Assembly (NCBI GenBank): GCA_013146195.2
Contig: CM028377.1
Coordinates: 162,750,545-162,814,544 of the forward strand
DNA length: 64,000 nucleotides
Reading direction: 5' to 3'
DNA from: Codonopsis lanceolata
Taxonomy: Eukaryota; Streptophyta; Magnoliopsida; Asterales; Campanulaceae
In this document: positions 24,973 to 40,325 of the stretch, one piece after another
Numbering within the stretch: the stretch's first letter is position 1
Layout of the letters: each line of letters opens with the position of its first letter
Notes under the pieces: model-generated
Told to the model about the DNA's origin: nothing
Seen by the model: the letters and a program-made list of their open reading frames with translations, nothing else
Database searches by the model: none
Program-made: the position numbers and the translations under genes

Positions 24973-26748
24973 TGTAGACACCCAATTTCGTACCCCTGGT
25001 ATGTAACATGACATAAAGTATCAAGAACTGTTAAAATGACTAACAGATGTCAAGTTAGAGGGTTTAAAATGTTAAAAAAACAAAAAAAAAAGCAGGATGC
25101 ATAAACAGTGAAATGCAGGGGCCAAAGTGTCAAAAAGAGGAAAGAAAAGCCCCTGGCACCACCCACACTCCTACATGGCGCGACGCCCACTCCCTCCATG
25201 GGTGGCGCTCAATAGTGCCTTGAGCACTGTAGCGTTCTGCTTTCGGTACAATCCCTCAAGCGCGTGGTACAAGTCGATGAAGCACAGAAAGAAATACCTT
25301 AATGACGAAAGAATCCCCACTCTCACCTATAAATATAGGTGTCCGACTTTAGGAATCAGAACGAAAATTTTTACACACTTTTACACCGCACAGTGAGTGA
25401 TCGCTCTCCAGAGATAACGATGTGAGATTTCCTCCTCTAGCCTCAAAGCTCCGTCAAATCTCCCTCAAATACAAAACCAACCGGTCAAAGTGAACCTTAG
25501 CCTCCCCGCTACGATTCCACCCTATTTTCCCGGTCCAAAAATCCCAAAAAGAGCAGTTGCTCTGCCCAAATCCAAACGCCAAATCCGCAAGAAGCAAGCA
25601 GTTGCTCTGCCCGATTTCTGCCGTCAGCCAGCAAACAACAGCAAAAAACAAGCAGTTGCTCCGCCCGTTTCCCGAGGCCTAAATGCAACTTTCGGAAGCA
25701 GTTACTCTGCTCGAAACTTCGCAACAGCAAAAGACTCCCTCTCTCGAAAAGACAGAGCGAACACACCCCACACTCTTATAGGTAAGCCTTTAAGAGGTTT
25801 AATTAAAAAGTGTTATTTTCAGCCGGCCCAATGTAAAAATATAAGCAGTTATGCTGCCCGAATTTCTATAGAAAATAACACTAAAAAGAGCCATTATTAT
25901 GGCCAAATATTTATAAATATATTTGTAATTCCTGAAAGGAAGTGGCTGCAAGTTTGTAATAATGTAGATACCGATATATATGTTTAAATGCTTTATTTCA
26001 TTTGCTAAATAAATATAATAAAAACATATTTTAGCCAAAAACTATTTTGAGACCGAAAGGGCGAGTTGGGTGCCTAACACCTTCCCACCTCGTAACTTAG
26101 CCTCCAAACCCTTTTCAAAACCTGGTTATTTTTTGTTTTTCTTCATTTCTCCTTAAAATAAAGATGGCAACTCTGTTACAACATTTTGGATCACAGTGAG
26201 GCAGGACGTATTCCCACGCATCTTCGCAATATCATTTTTGCACTTTTAATTTTGTTTTCCCCTAAACAAGGGAAGATGGAATGAAAAGAGTGTTGCATTT
26301 TCTGTATCTTGTTTTCCCCTAAACACGGGAGGATGAGATATGAAAAAACTCAAAGCACTCATTAGTGATCCAAAATGAACCCCCAAGTTCACAATGAGGT
26401 CGGGCGTATTCTCACGTGCTCTTGCAACATCCATTTCGCACTTTTAATTTCGTTTTTCCCTAAACAAGGGAAGATGGAATGAAAAGGGCATTGCATTTTC
26501 TACATCTTGTTTTCCCCTAAATGAGGGAGGATGAGATACAGAAAAATCCAAAGCACTCATAGTGAACTAAAGCACACTCAGTGACCGAGACGTATTCAAC
26601 GCGCTTTTGACAACACTCTTTTTACATTTTTAATTTCGTTTTCCCCTAAACAAGGGAAGATGGAATGAAAAGAGTGATGTCTTTGCCGAATCTCGTGTTT
26701 CCCTAAAAAAGGGAGTACGGGATACGGGGAAATCCCGGGGCACTCACA
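24973..26748 (+). repeat. 5' LTR of the right Ogre/Tat-like element (1776 bp)
   Basis: It starts TGTAGACACC and ends GGGGCACTCACA. The last 500 bases contain about three ~190-bp direct subrepeats starting near 26241, 26439 and 26628, each with TTTTCCCCTAAACAAGGGAA dyads. Open frames inside, such as 25490-25987, are shared between LTR copies only as sequence and show no domain. Confidence 0.93.
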
Positions 26749-26749
26749 G

Positions 26750-26768
26750 TGGCGACTCTACTGGGGAC
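26750..26768 (+). other. Primer binding site, tRNA-Arg type
   Basis: TGGCGACTCTACTGGGGAC lies one base after the LTR end. It differs from the left copy at two positions (CCGC versus CTAC). Confidence 0.88.
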
Positions 26769-30897
<4,129 letters not shown>

Positions 30898-32377
30898 CTA
30901 TGCTGGGATAAACACTTTTTAAAAAAATGTATCGCTGCTCCTATGATGGGATAAGCACACACAAAAAAATCGCATCACTTTCCCTATTATGGGGGAAACA
31001 CGTTTTTAAAAGTGGCATCGTTTTCCCTATGCTGGGGAAAATGCGTTTTGAAAAAGTGGCATTGTTTTCCCTATGCTTGGGAAAGCGCATTTTGAAAAGT
31101 GATATCGTTTTAGGGAAAACACGTTTTTAAATAGTGGTATCGCTTTCCTTATGCTGGGGAAAACACATTTTGAAAAGTGGTATCGCTTTCCCTATGTTGG
31201 GGAAAATGTGTTTTGAAAAATGGTATCGCTTTTCCTATGCTGGGGAAAGCACGTTTTGAAAAGTGTCATCGCTTTCCCTATGCTGGGGAAGACACGTTTT
31301 AAAAAGGTTGCACCATTTTCCCTATTCTGGGGAAGACGCGTTTTAAAAAGGTGGCATCGTTTCCCTTATTTTGGGGAAGACGCGTTTTAAAAGGTTCTAT
31401 CGTTTTTCCTATTCTGGGGAAGACGCGTTTTAAAAGGTTCCATCGTTTTCCCTATTCTAGGGAAGACGTGTTTTGAAAGGTTGCATCGCTTTCCCTATGC
31501 CGGGGAAAGCGCGTTTTAAAAGGTTGCATCGCTTTCCCTATGCTGGGGAAAACGCGTTTTGAAAAGGTTCTATCGCTTTCCCTATGCTGGGGAAAGCGCT
31601 TTTTAAAAAGTGGCATCGCTTTCCCTATGCTGGGGAAAACACGTTTTGAAAAGGTTCCATCGCTTTCCCTATGCTGGGGAAAACGCGTTTTAAAAGGTTG
31701 CATCACTTTCCCTATGCTGGGGAAAGCGCGTTTTGAAAAGTGACATCGCTTTTCCTATGATGGGGAAAGCGCGTTTTAAAAGGTTGCATTGCGTTCCCTA
31801 TGCTGGGGAAAACACGTTTTGAAAAAGGGTTCCATCGCTTTCCCTATGCTGGGGAAAACGCGTTTTAAAGGTTGCATCGTTTTCCCTATGCTGGGGAAAC
31901 ACGTTTTAAAAAGTGGCATCGTTTTCCCTATGCTGGGGAAAACGCGTTTTGAAAAGTGGCATCGTTTTCCCTATGCTAGGGAAAACGCGTTTTAAAAAGT
32001 AGCATTGTTTTCCCTATGCTGGGGAAAACGCGTTTTGAAAAGCAGCATCGTTTTCCCTGTGATGGGAAGAACTCGTTTTGAAAAGCAGCATCGCTCTCCC
32101 TATGCTGGGGAAAACGCGTTTTAAAAAGGTTCCATCGCTTCCCCTATGCTGGGGAAAGCGCATTTTGAAAAGTGGCATCGTTTTCCCTATGCTGAGGAAG
32201 ACCCATTTTAAAAAGCAGCATCGTTTTCCTATGCTGGGGAAAGCTCGTTTTGAAAAGCAGCATCGTTTTCCCTATGCTGAGGAAAGCCCATTTTTAAAAG
32301 CAGCATCGCTTTCCCTATGCTGGGGAAAACACGTTTTAAAAGGGTCCCACTAGTTTTGCCTATACTGGGCAAAACAC
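30898..32377 (+). repeat. Tandem array of ~43-bp units in the 3' UTR of the right element
   Basis: About 33 units share the core CATCGTTTTCCCTATGCTGG, then GGAAAACGCGTTTTGAAAAG. This is the reverse complement of the left array's unit. Most units are of the TATGCTGG subfamily; a minority near 31310-31460 are TATTCTGG. Each unit contains the dyad GTTTTCCC, seven bases, then GGGAAAAC. The array sits 350 bases before the 3' LTR, as in the left copy. Confidence 0.93.
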
Positions 32378-32726
32378 ACCATCTATCCCACCCAGTGGTT
32401 GTTGTTTGTTTGCATGAGGCCGAACTACGTTTGGTCTGATTCCTTTTATTACGGGATACGTAGGCAGCCTATTTCGATAGGTCTGACCATCAGAGCATTT
32501 AATTTGCATATATGTTTAAAAACTATGATAACCTGCTACAACCGATTAATTATGTCTAGAGTATGTGAGATTTGAACTGCATTATAAACTATTACATTAT
32601 AACTACTACATCTTGCATCTCTCCCCATTATAATTTCCACGAAATTTAGGAGTCTATTTCTTATCAACGATGTTTGTTTACTCGGTAAGCTTCGGGTTAC
32701 CCGTAAACTCCATCGTTGAGGGGCTC

Positions 32727-34495
32727 TGTAGACACCTCAATTTCGTACCCCTAGTATGTAACATGACATAAAATATTAAAACTGTTAAAAGGACTAACGG
32801 ATGTCAAGTTACAGAGTTTAAAATGTTAAAAATGCAAAAGAAAAAGCAGGATACATAAACAGTGAAATGCAGGGGCCAAAGTGTCAAAAAGAGGAAAGAA
32901 AAGCCCCCTAGCGCCACCCACACTCCTATATGGTGCGGCGCCACCCCTTCCATGGGTGGCGCCCAATAGTGCCTTGTGCACTGTAGCGTTCTGCTTTTGG
33001 TACAATCTCTCAAGCGTGCGGTACAAGCCGATGAAACACAGAAAGAAAAACCTTAATGACGAAGGAATCCCCACTCTCACCTATAAATAAAGGTGCTCGG
33101 CTTCAGGAATCAGAACGAAAATTTTTACACACTTTTACACCGCGCAGAGAGTAATCGCTCTCCCGAGAGAACGTTGTGAGATTTCCTCCTCTAGCCTCAA
33201 AGCTCCGTCAAATCTCCCCAAACACAAAACCAACCGGTCAAAGTGAACCTTAGCCTCCCTACTAGGATTCCACCCCATTTTCCCGGTCCAAAAATCCCAA
33301 AAAGAGCAGTTACTCTGCCCGAATCCAGACGCCAAATCCACAAGAAGCAAGCAGTTGCTCTGCCCGATTTCCGCCGTCAGCAAGCAAACAACAGCAAAAA
33401 GCAAGCAGTTGCTCCGCCCGTTTCCCGAGGCCTAAAAGCAACTTTCGGAAGCAGATACTCTACTCAAATCTCCGCAACAACAAAAGACTCCCTCTCCCGG
33501 AAGGACAGAGCGAGCACACCCCACGCTCTTAAAGGTAAGCCTTTAAGAGGTTTAATTAAAAAGTGTTATTTTCAGCCGACCCAATGTAAAATATAAGCAG
33601 TTATGCTACTCGGAATTCTATAGAAAATAGCACTAAAAAAACCCATTATTATGACCAAATATTTATAAATATATTTGTAATTCCTGAAAAAAGCGGCTGC
33701 AAGTTTGTAATAATGTTGATACATATATATATGTTTAAATGATATATTTCATTTGCTAAATAAATATAATAAAAACATATTTTAGCCAAAAACTATTTTG
33801 AGACCGAAAATGCGAGTTGAATGCCTAACACCTTCCCACCTCGTAGCTTAGCCTTCGAACCCTTTTCAAAATCTGGTTATTTTTTGTTTTTCTTCATTTC
33901 TCCTTAAAATAAAAATGACGACTCTGTTACAACATTTTAGATCACAGTGAGGCAGGGCATATTCCCACGCGCCTTCGCAACATCCTTTTGGCACTTTTAA
34001 TTTTGTTTTCCCCTAAACAAGGGAAGATGGAATGAAAAGGGCGTTGCATTTTCGGTATCTTGTTTTCCCCTAAACAAGAGAGGATGAGATATGGAAAAAC
34101 TCAAAGCACTCATATTGATCCAAAATGAATCCAAGTCCACAATGAGGCCGAACGTATTCCCACGCGCTCTTGCAACATTCTTTTTGCACTTTTAATTTCG
34201 TTTTCCCCTAAACAAGGGAAGATGGGATGAAAAGGGCGTTGCATTTTCTGCATTTTGTTTTCCCCTAAACAAGGGAGGATGCGATACAGAAAAATCCAAA
34301 GCACTCATAGTTGACTAAAGCACACTCAGTGACCGAGGCGTATTCAACGCGCTTTTGACAACACTCTTTTTGCATTTTTAATTTTGTTTTCCTTAAACAA
34401 GGGAAGATGAAATGAAAAGAGTGATGTCTTCGCCGAATCTCATGTTTCCCTAAAAAAGGGAGCGCGGGATACGGGGAAATCCCGGGGCACTCACA
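32727..34495 (+). repeat. 3' LTR of the right Ogre/Tat-like element (1769 bp)
   Basis: It starts TGTAGACACC and ends GGGGCACTCACA, matching 24973-26748 along its length with scattered substitutions and small indels. Comparing the two LTRs would date the insertion; the number of differences visible suggests it is not recent. Confidence 0.93.
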
Positions 34496-34972
34496 AATAC
34501 CACCAATTACCAACAAATCACTCATTCACATACTTAAATACCAAAAAAAATTCAATTAGATTATCAAAATACCAACAAGTGAAAAACAGAAAAACCATAA
34601 AAATATAGGCAAACCGCAAATGATTCACTGATAACTGAATACTATAATCTGATTAAAAGTTAATAATTAATTAATAAGCTATAAGCTATAAATATTAACT
34701 ATAAGCTAGGGCAACTCGAAGAAATCAAGATTTTTTTTTTTGTGAAATTGTGAAATAAAATAATAATAATTTAATCATACGTAGAGTTTTTTGGGGATTT
34801 TGGGGCTCAAAAAATTGGGGGTTTTTGGGGCGCCTAAGGCCATGGCCTCAGTCAGCTTGTGGCAGGGCCGACCCTGATGACTTCTCTTTTTGCCTATCTT
34901 CAATGCTAACTAATGTGTTATCGAAAATATTTTTTTTATGTTACCAACTAAACTAACCTAATTGCTAGTTTC

Positions 34973-34990
34973 TCCCCGGCAACGGCGCCA
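34973..34990 (-). other. Primer binding site, tRNA-Asp type
   Basis: The plus strand reads TCCCCGGCAACGGCGCCA, identical to 4455-4472, and lies six bases from the LTR end. Confidence 0.88.
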
Positions 34991-36170
34991 AAAACTTGAT
35001 GTGTTATAATTTACCTCGCAAGTTCACGAGTCAACCGGAGTATAGTTGTGCAAAGACAAGAGTTGAACCACAAAGATAAGTAGCAACTATGATAATTTAA
35101 TGAGTAAAAGTAACAATTAATTAAACTAAGGGGTTTTTTTTGGATGGTGATTAACTAAATTAATTAAATAGCAATTTAAACTAATATAAACAGAAGATCA
35201 AAATATTCACAGGGAACACATAATTACTGAAGATTTAATTATGAGGAATGTCTAGGAATTAGGATTCACTTGTATCTACTTTTATGTTCATATAACTTAA
35301 GTATCAATCAAAATCAATGGTTCGTTCGCTAATGTAAAGATTGGGACGCTTGAAGCACGATTTGCAATGTTTGGTGCCCAGCCTTATTATGATTTCTTGA
35401 TTAGTCCACATAACATTTAAAGGTCTATTAAGTACACGAAAAACACTCGAACCTAAATTTACACCTTAGCTCGATCAGGAAATCAATGAGATCTAATTAT
35501 CACATAGGTTGGCCATCATATGACATATGCATGGAGTATGCAGTTATTCATACCAAAATGTCTAAACAATGAAAGACAAAATATAAACTATGTCATAAAC
35601 AAGATTTGATTGAATTAACAATAAAACTATAACATAAGATTCGATACAAAGTTACCTCCAATTCCTTGAGGGATGCGTTTAGTTCATTACAATTGATGAA
35701 CTAATAGAAAGAATTGATGAACTCATAATCAATCTTCTCCGAAAACCAATTGAAACTTAAAAGAATGTTGTATCCATCCAAAGAGAGGCCAAAATTCGGA
35801 TCCCCTAACCTAAACTACTAGGGTTGTATTTATACTATGTTTATAAATTGAGAAAATTACAAAATTAACAAAGGCAGAAAACGGGACAAGGCGAGCACCT
35901 AGAAGGATTCCTCCAGATGCTGAACATTGGAAAATGTGCGGTAGCCTAATGTGCGGGGCTAGGTGAGCGCCTAACACTTCTTTGGGCTTTTTCAGTTCAA
36001 ACGTCCAGGAATTTGCACTTTGGTCCCTCATAACTTCAATTGCTTCAAAAAGGGCTCCAATTCTGCCATTATCTCAATTTAACCTTGAAACTTAAAATAG
36101 AACTACAAACTCATATTAGTAACATAAAACTCATGGAAAAGCACAATCTAAGCCAGATTATATATCTAAT

Positions 36171-37402
36171 AGTTAGTCCCATATGGCACGATAATAAGCT
36201 AGAAGGGGGGGGGGTTGAATAGCTTATTAGACACTTAAAAACTTTTGTATAAGTTCCTAAAACAAGCACTTACAATCTATTAAAGAGATTGAAGCAGCAG
36301 AAGTCTTGTAAGGAAGACAGTTTAGGTCTGCCGGTGAAGCACTACCGGTAGACTTGGCTGAATACTCAAGTCTGCTGTTTGAAGTGATAAGTAAATAGAT
36401 ATGGAACAGTTTGAAGCAGTAATCAACAGTAATGAAAGAACACAAGTATTTTGAGATGGTTCACACTATAAAGAGTGCTACGTCCACCACCAAGGTAGTC
36501 AACCTTGGATTTAAATGTGCATTATTTTTCCATTAGTCCTATTACAAAGAGTTCCAATGGATCGTGTACAAAATATTTGACTTGTGTTTGGGGGGGTTGG
36601 GAATTGAATATCTGGAAAACAGAATATTTAATTGTGCAGAATAATAGTTAAAGGAACAACAATAAGAAGCTTAAGAAAAAGTGTTGATGCAAATCTTCTT
36701 GATTGTTGTCGAGGACTTCTTGATCAGTTTACGATCTCTTGAATGCACTGAGTATATAAGACTTGAAGTTGTTGGAGAATTTCAGAGCATTGTTTCCTTC
36801 AGTCTTTAATGACAGTATTTATAGCTGGGGCATTCTTGAGATCCGTTGGAGAAGAGGAAGTGTAACAGCTCTATTAGGTTGAATGCATTAAATGCATGGA
36901 GCTGACTTGTGGGTTTCGTCTTCACTAATACTGAGCAGGGAGTGGTGCAGAGTTGTTGCAGGAGTTGGTAGGTGAGCAATCAAAATTTCAGACCTGCAAT
37001 AGTTGGTACAGACTTTAAGTGTCAGTATGTTCACCTGCTCTGTCACTGTTCAAAAGGCGAAAGTCTTTTTGCTTTTCAGAAAGTTGGTCAAGCGTGTCTG
37101 AGAAGCCAATAGATGTTTTAATTCAAATTCAAACTGATAAGGGGTGAATTTAATTAATCCACTAAGACTTGGTGACTAGACACGTCATGCTTGAACACGT
37201 GCAGACAAGGTCTGCCGCTGGATGCTGAATGAGGTCTTCTAGTGAAGCTTTGTTGAAGTCTTCCGCTGAACCTGTGAAGCCTATAAAACTATTCTATGAC
37301 AAAGTTCTATGCACAGTTGCCACGCTAATTGATACGCAGCCAAATTAGCCACTAATGTAATGTATGAACAGATGTAAATCAAGATACAAATGAAAAACAA
37401 CA
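36171..37402. mobile_element. Solo LTR, copy 2 (1232 bp)
   Basis: It is flanked by a perfect CTAAT duplication at 36166-36170 and 37403-37407. It starts AGTTAGTCCC where copy 1 has TGTCAGTCCC (the terminal TG has mutated) and ends AAACAACA. It is full-length homologous to 17906-19151. The interrupted Athila-type LTR rejoins cleanly when this block and one CTAAT are removed. Confidence 0.9.
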
Positions 37403-37635
37403 CTAATAGATGCGTATAAAATACATCTAACACTAACAAATAACAATGACAGATAATCATCGTTTCATGGAAACACAAATTTTTCAACAAATTGAAACCT
37501 TGATATATGAGTTTCAATTCATCAAACATATATATAAACTTTCACACGGTTTTTATCACAATCAATGCCAATATATTATATTCCTCCGTGATTTATCAAA
37601 ATCTCTCCAAACATATAAAAAACACTTTGACTGTG

Positions 37636-37866
37636 CATTATTGAAACCAACGATGCCCGAATCGAAACCATCGATACCCAAATCGAAACCAATGATGTCG
37701 CATCGAAACCAACGATGCCTGAATTGAAACCAACGATCCTCGAATCGAAACCAACGATACCCGGATCAAAACCAACGACGCCGCATCGAAACTATCGATG
37801 CCTGAATCGAAACTAACGATGCCCGAATCGAAATCAATGATGTCGCATTGAAACCAACGATGCCCA
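37636..37866. repeat. Minisatellite of ~20-bp units
   Basis: About eleven degenerate units of the type CGAAACCAACGATGCCCGAA, with ACC, CGC and TGT variants. The surrounding 37433-38100 has no gene that I can support. Confidence 0.85.
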
Positions 37867-38099
37867 TTAATAGTTGGAATTTTAGTGACTTCTTTACTCC
37901 ATCTCTTCATCTTTTTAGGCATTGTCGCATCCGATGTTGGTGTCGGTTGTTGGCTTGTTGCGATGTTAGAGTCGATTGTGGAGGACTATGAGGAAGAAAG
38001 AAGAAAAAGAAAAAGAGAGCGAAATGGAGGGCCTCACCACAGAGTACTCCGAGCTGGTCCTTGCAAAGGCCTTATATTAAGCTTCTTCCCTGTTTTTAT

Positions 38100-38388
38100 T
38101 GAAAGCACTTTTTGAAGAAACCCCCCACTTCTATAGCAATGATGAAAAGTATGAATGGCTTGACTCAAATATAGCTCAAAGAAAGCAGGAAGGCTATAAC
38201 CTACAAAAGAAGGTGTATTTTTAAGGTTAGAAATTTTGAGGTTATAAATTTTGGAAAAGGGACTGGTCAGAATTTTACCCTTATTTTTTTTCACTAAGGA
38301 GGCCGATAAATTTTGGGACCCAAAAATTAAACTTTTTTTTGGGGCCCAAGGCCAAGGCATCATCTCCCTTGATTGAGGGCCGGCCCTG
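38100..38388. mobile_element. Right end of a CAGGGCCGG-type hAT remnant
   Basis: The terminus read inward from 38388 is CAGGGCCGGCCCTC, and the subterminal GGGGCCCAAGGCC resembles the ends at 34830-34870 and 38811 onward. The other end and a target duplication were not found, so the left limit given is arbitrary. Confidence 0.45.
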
Positions 38389-38393
38389 TCTTG

Positions 38394-38401
38394 AACCCTA
38401 A
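38394..38401 (+). promoter_or_regulatory. Telo-box (AACCCTAA), candidate promoter element of the Utp5-like gene
   Basis: AACCCTAA lies about 1.84 kb upstream of the start codon (0.55 kb if the later hAT is removed), immediately after the hAT end at 38388. Telo-boxes, often with GGCCCA (site II) elements, are typical of plant ribosome-biogenesis and ribosomal-protein promoters. GGGCCCA is at 38342-38348 inside the hAT end. The role here is inferred from position and gene class. Confidence 0.4.
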
Positions 38402-38566
38402 TTCGGGTTTGCCAAAGAGGACGAACAACGACAGTAACTTCCCGTTTATGCTCCTAGCCGCCTTCGTCTCCTCCACTTGTCGTCTCCGTCTCCAAATCTC
38501 GTCGTTGCCGTTTCTTTGCTTGGATTCTAATTCCAATGTCCAATACTGCATTTTAAGGAATGAAGG
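38402..38566 (+). other. Candidate non-coding first exon (5' UTR) of the Utp5-like gene
   Basis: This stretch is richer in C and CT words than its neighbours, as plant leaders often are. It ends in GAATGAAG followed by GTACT, a usable donor. The acceptor TGGCTGCAG at 40221 is 14 bases before the start codon. If right, a leader intron of about 1.65 kb holds the hAT 38811-40101. A transcript would be needed to confirm it. The GC-richer block 38590-38780 could be another leader exon. Confidence 0.35.
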
Positions 38567-38810
38567 TACTACTTCTTAGTTCTTTTTTCTTACCAGCTTG
38601 TGGCTTTCACAGTTCACTTACTAAGTGTCCTTGCCGACCGCCTAGGGCTGAAGTATTCAGTACGCTCCCCATTCCAAATAATTGCCAGCCTTAAGCCAGA
38701 TACACAGAACGACTGCACACACTGCTTACTTCTGTCGTACTTCTCCGCCATAGCCTTTGCGCTTACTAGAGGTATGAATAGCGTTACCGGAACATATACA
38801 TCCATATATA

Positions 38811-40101
38811 CAGTGCCGGCCCAGCCATGAGGACGGTGAGTCCCAGGACTTAGGCCCCTAAAATAAGCCTAATTTTTAGGGCCCCAAAATTGTACAACTT
38901 CCTTTTATATTATTAAAAACTAGTATACGAATCTGTGTCATAGGCACGGTGTCGGTATGAGATCAGTTTAATGAATGGTCAGGATAAACAAAACCCATGA
39001 CTGACGGGTTAGTTCAAACAAAACTGACAATTGAAGGTTTATATGTAATTGTAGCGGGATAATTTAAATATAGCTCATAATTGATGAGTTTATTTGTTAC
39101 TTACATACTTATGAATCATCCGGGACCGTCAGTTATATTTAACACAATTCAATCAGAGCCATCGATTAGACGTGATCTGTTTTATACTCCGTTCGTCCCT
39201 AAATTATCGTTCTCCTTTCCTTTTTCGTCCGTCCAAAAATAATTGTCCAGTTTGAAACTTGTTTTTTTTAAACCTCAATTCTTTTACTACTTTATACTTA
39301 CTTTTTCATACTACTTTAATTATGAGTCATATACACATAAATTTTAAAGAAAACTATATATTAAACAAATATAAATAATCAAGTTAATTATTTTTTTAAA
39401 ATTTATTCGCTAGATCAACTAAAACGATAATTTTGGGAGAGTAATATAGATTAAAATAAAATAAAATTTTAAGCTCTAAAACCTATTCAATTCGCACAGC
39501 CGCATAGTACACGGGAACACTGGGAACGGGACACAGTCAGAAGCTCCTCCTCCTCGCCAGTCGCCGGTTGCCAGTCTCCTCCTCCATTCAAACGAAGACA
39601 ACCACGGACCACCGGCAGGACAACAGCGGCACCGCCGCACCGGACATCTCCTATTCTCCTCCATTCAAGTCTCAGACTCTCACCAACAGTCCGACTCTCG
39701 CCACTCTCCAGGTTAGGCAGGCGGCAGGCCCCTCCTCCTTCTCCCTCTTCAGTCTCTGAGTCTTCAATTCAATATTTGTGTTTAAAATTATTTACCTATC
39801 ATGTTTACTTGTTTTGACTTCTTATTTTGCATGAATTGAATAATTGACATTGATGGGTTTCTGTTTGATGTTTCTAATTTCTATTGATTATTGATTTTTT
39901 GCTAATTTGCTTAATTGCTTCTGAGTAGAAATTAATTTAATAATTTTGATGGATTTCTATTGAATTTTAAATTTTTGCTTGAATTTTGAATTTTTGATGA
40001 GTTTCTTTAGTTTTTCAAAAAATAGAAAAAAATTGCTACAAAGGAAAGCCCCGATTCAAGATGATGGACCTTAGACCCCCGATTCCACAGGGCTGGCCCT
40101 G
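38811..40101. mobile_element. hAT element, 1291 bp, complete ends
   Basis: The inverted repeats are CAGTGCCGGCCC at the left and CAGGGCCAGCCC read inward from the right. A perfect 8-bp target duplication CATATATA lies at 38803-38810 and 40102-40109. There is no transposase. A short CT- and GC-rich block at 39490-39760 resembles a plant leader or first exon, as expected if this is an internally deleted autonomous element. It contains a degenerate Stowaway MITE (39187-39441). Confidence 0.92.
39187..39441. mobile_element. Stowaway-like MITE, degenerate, nested in the hAT
   Basis: The ends CTCCGTTCGTCCCTAAATTA and, inward from the right, CTCTCCCAAAATTATCG are flanked by TA on both sides (39185-39186, 39442-39443). 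Confidence 0.7.
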
Positions 40102-40235
40102 CATATATACACACACACACATATATATATACATATATACATATACACACATACATTTATTTATTTATACTTATACAGTAATTTAGATAATTAATATTAT
40201 TTTCTAAATTTTTGGCTGCAGTTGAAGGTTTTTGA

Positions 40236-40325
40236 ATGGAGGCATCAAATATAAGAGATATATTGACTTCATTCAGTCCATCTTTGGATTTCCTTGCTAT
40301 CAGTTCTGGCGATGGCCGAATTAAG
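40236..40325 (+). CDS. UTP5: Exon 1 of the Utp5-like gene
   Basis: The 30 codons start at an ATG in the context TTTGAATGGAG, 14 bases after a possible leader-intron acceptor (CTGCAG). They end GGCCGAATTAAG before GTTTGT. The last residues, SSGDGRIK, are the first half of a WD repeat completed by exon 2. Confidence 0.88.

Larger units (their letters stand above)
34871..37432 (-). mobile_element. Athila-type LTR with primer site, split by a solo LTR
   Basis: The LTR on the plus strand runs from TGATGTGTTATAA (34997) to ATACATCTAACA (37432), with a tRNA-Asp primer site at 34973-34990. About 100 bases of internal leader lie before it, ending at the hAT edge at 34870. It resembles the LTR at 4479-5743 in its ends, primer site and the stretch around CTCATATTAGTA. 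No gag or pol remains, so the element is truncated. The solo LTR 36171-37402 lies inside it. Confidence 0.8.

Noticed and set aside
25490..25987. 165-residue frame in the LTR (and its relatives 33243-33596 and 5807-6208)
   Set aside because: The repeated words (KQAVALP and similar) come from short repeats of the LTR. Homologous LTR copies have different frames and stops.
30927..32353. CRISPR-like regularly spaced repeats
   Set aside because: The units are contiguous and degenerate with no unique spacers, and the array is in the 3' UTR of an LTR element of a plant.
38373..38579. 68-residue frame as the first coding exon of the host gene
   Set aside because: It starts inside a hAT end, has no conserved motif, and the ATG at 40236 gives the family-type N-terminus.
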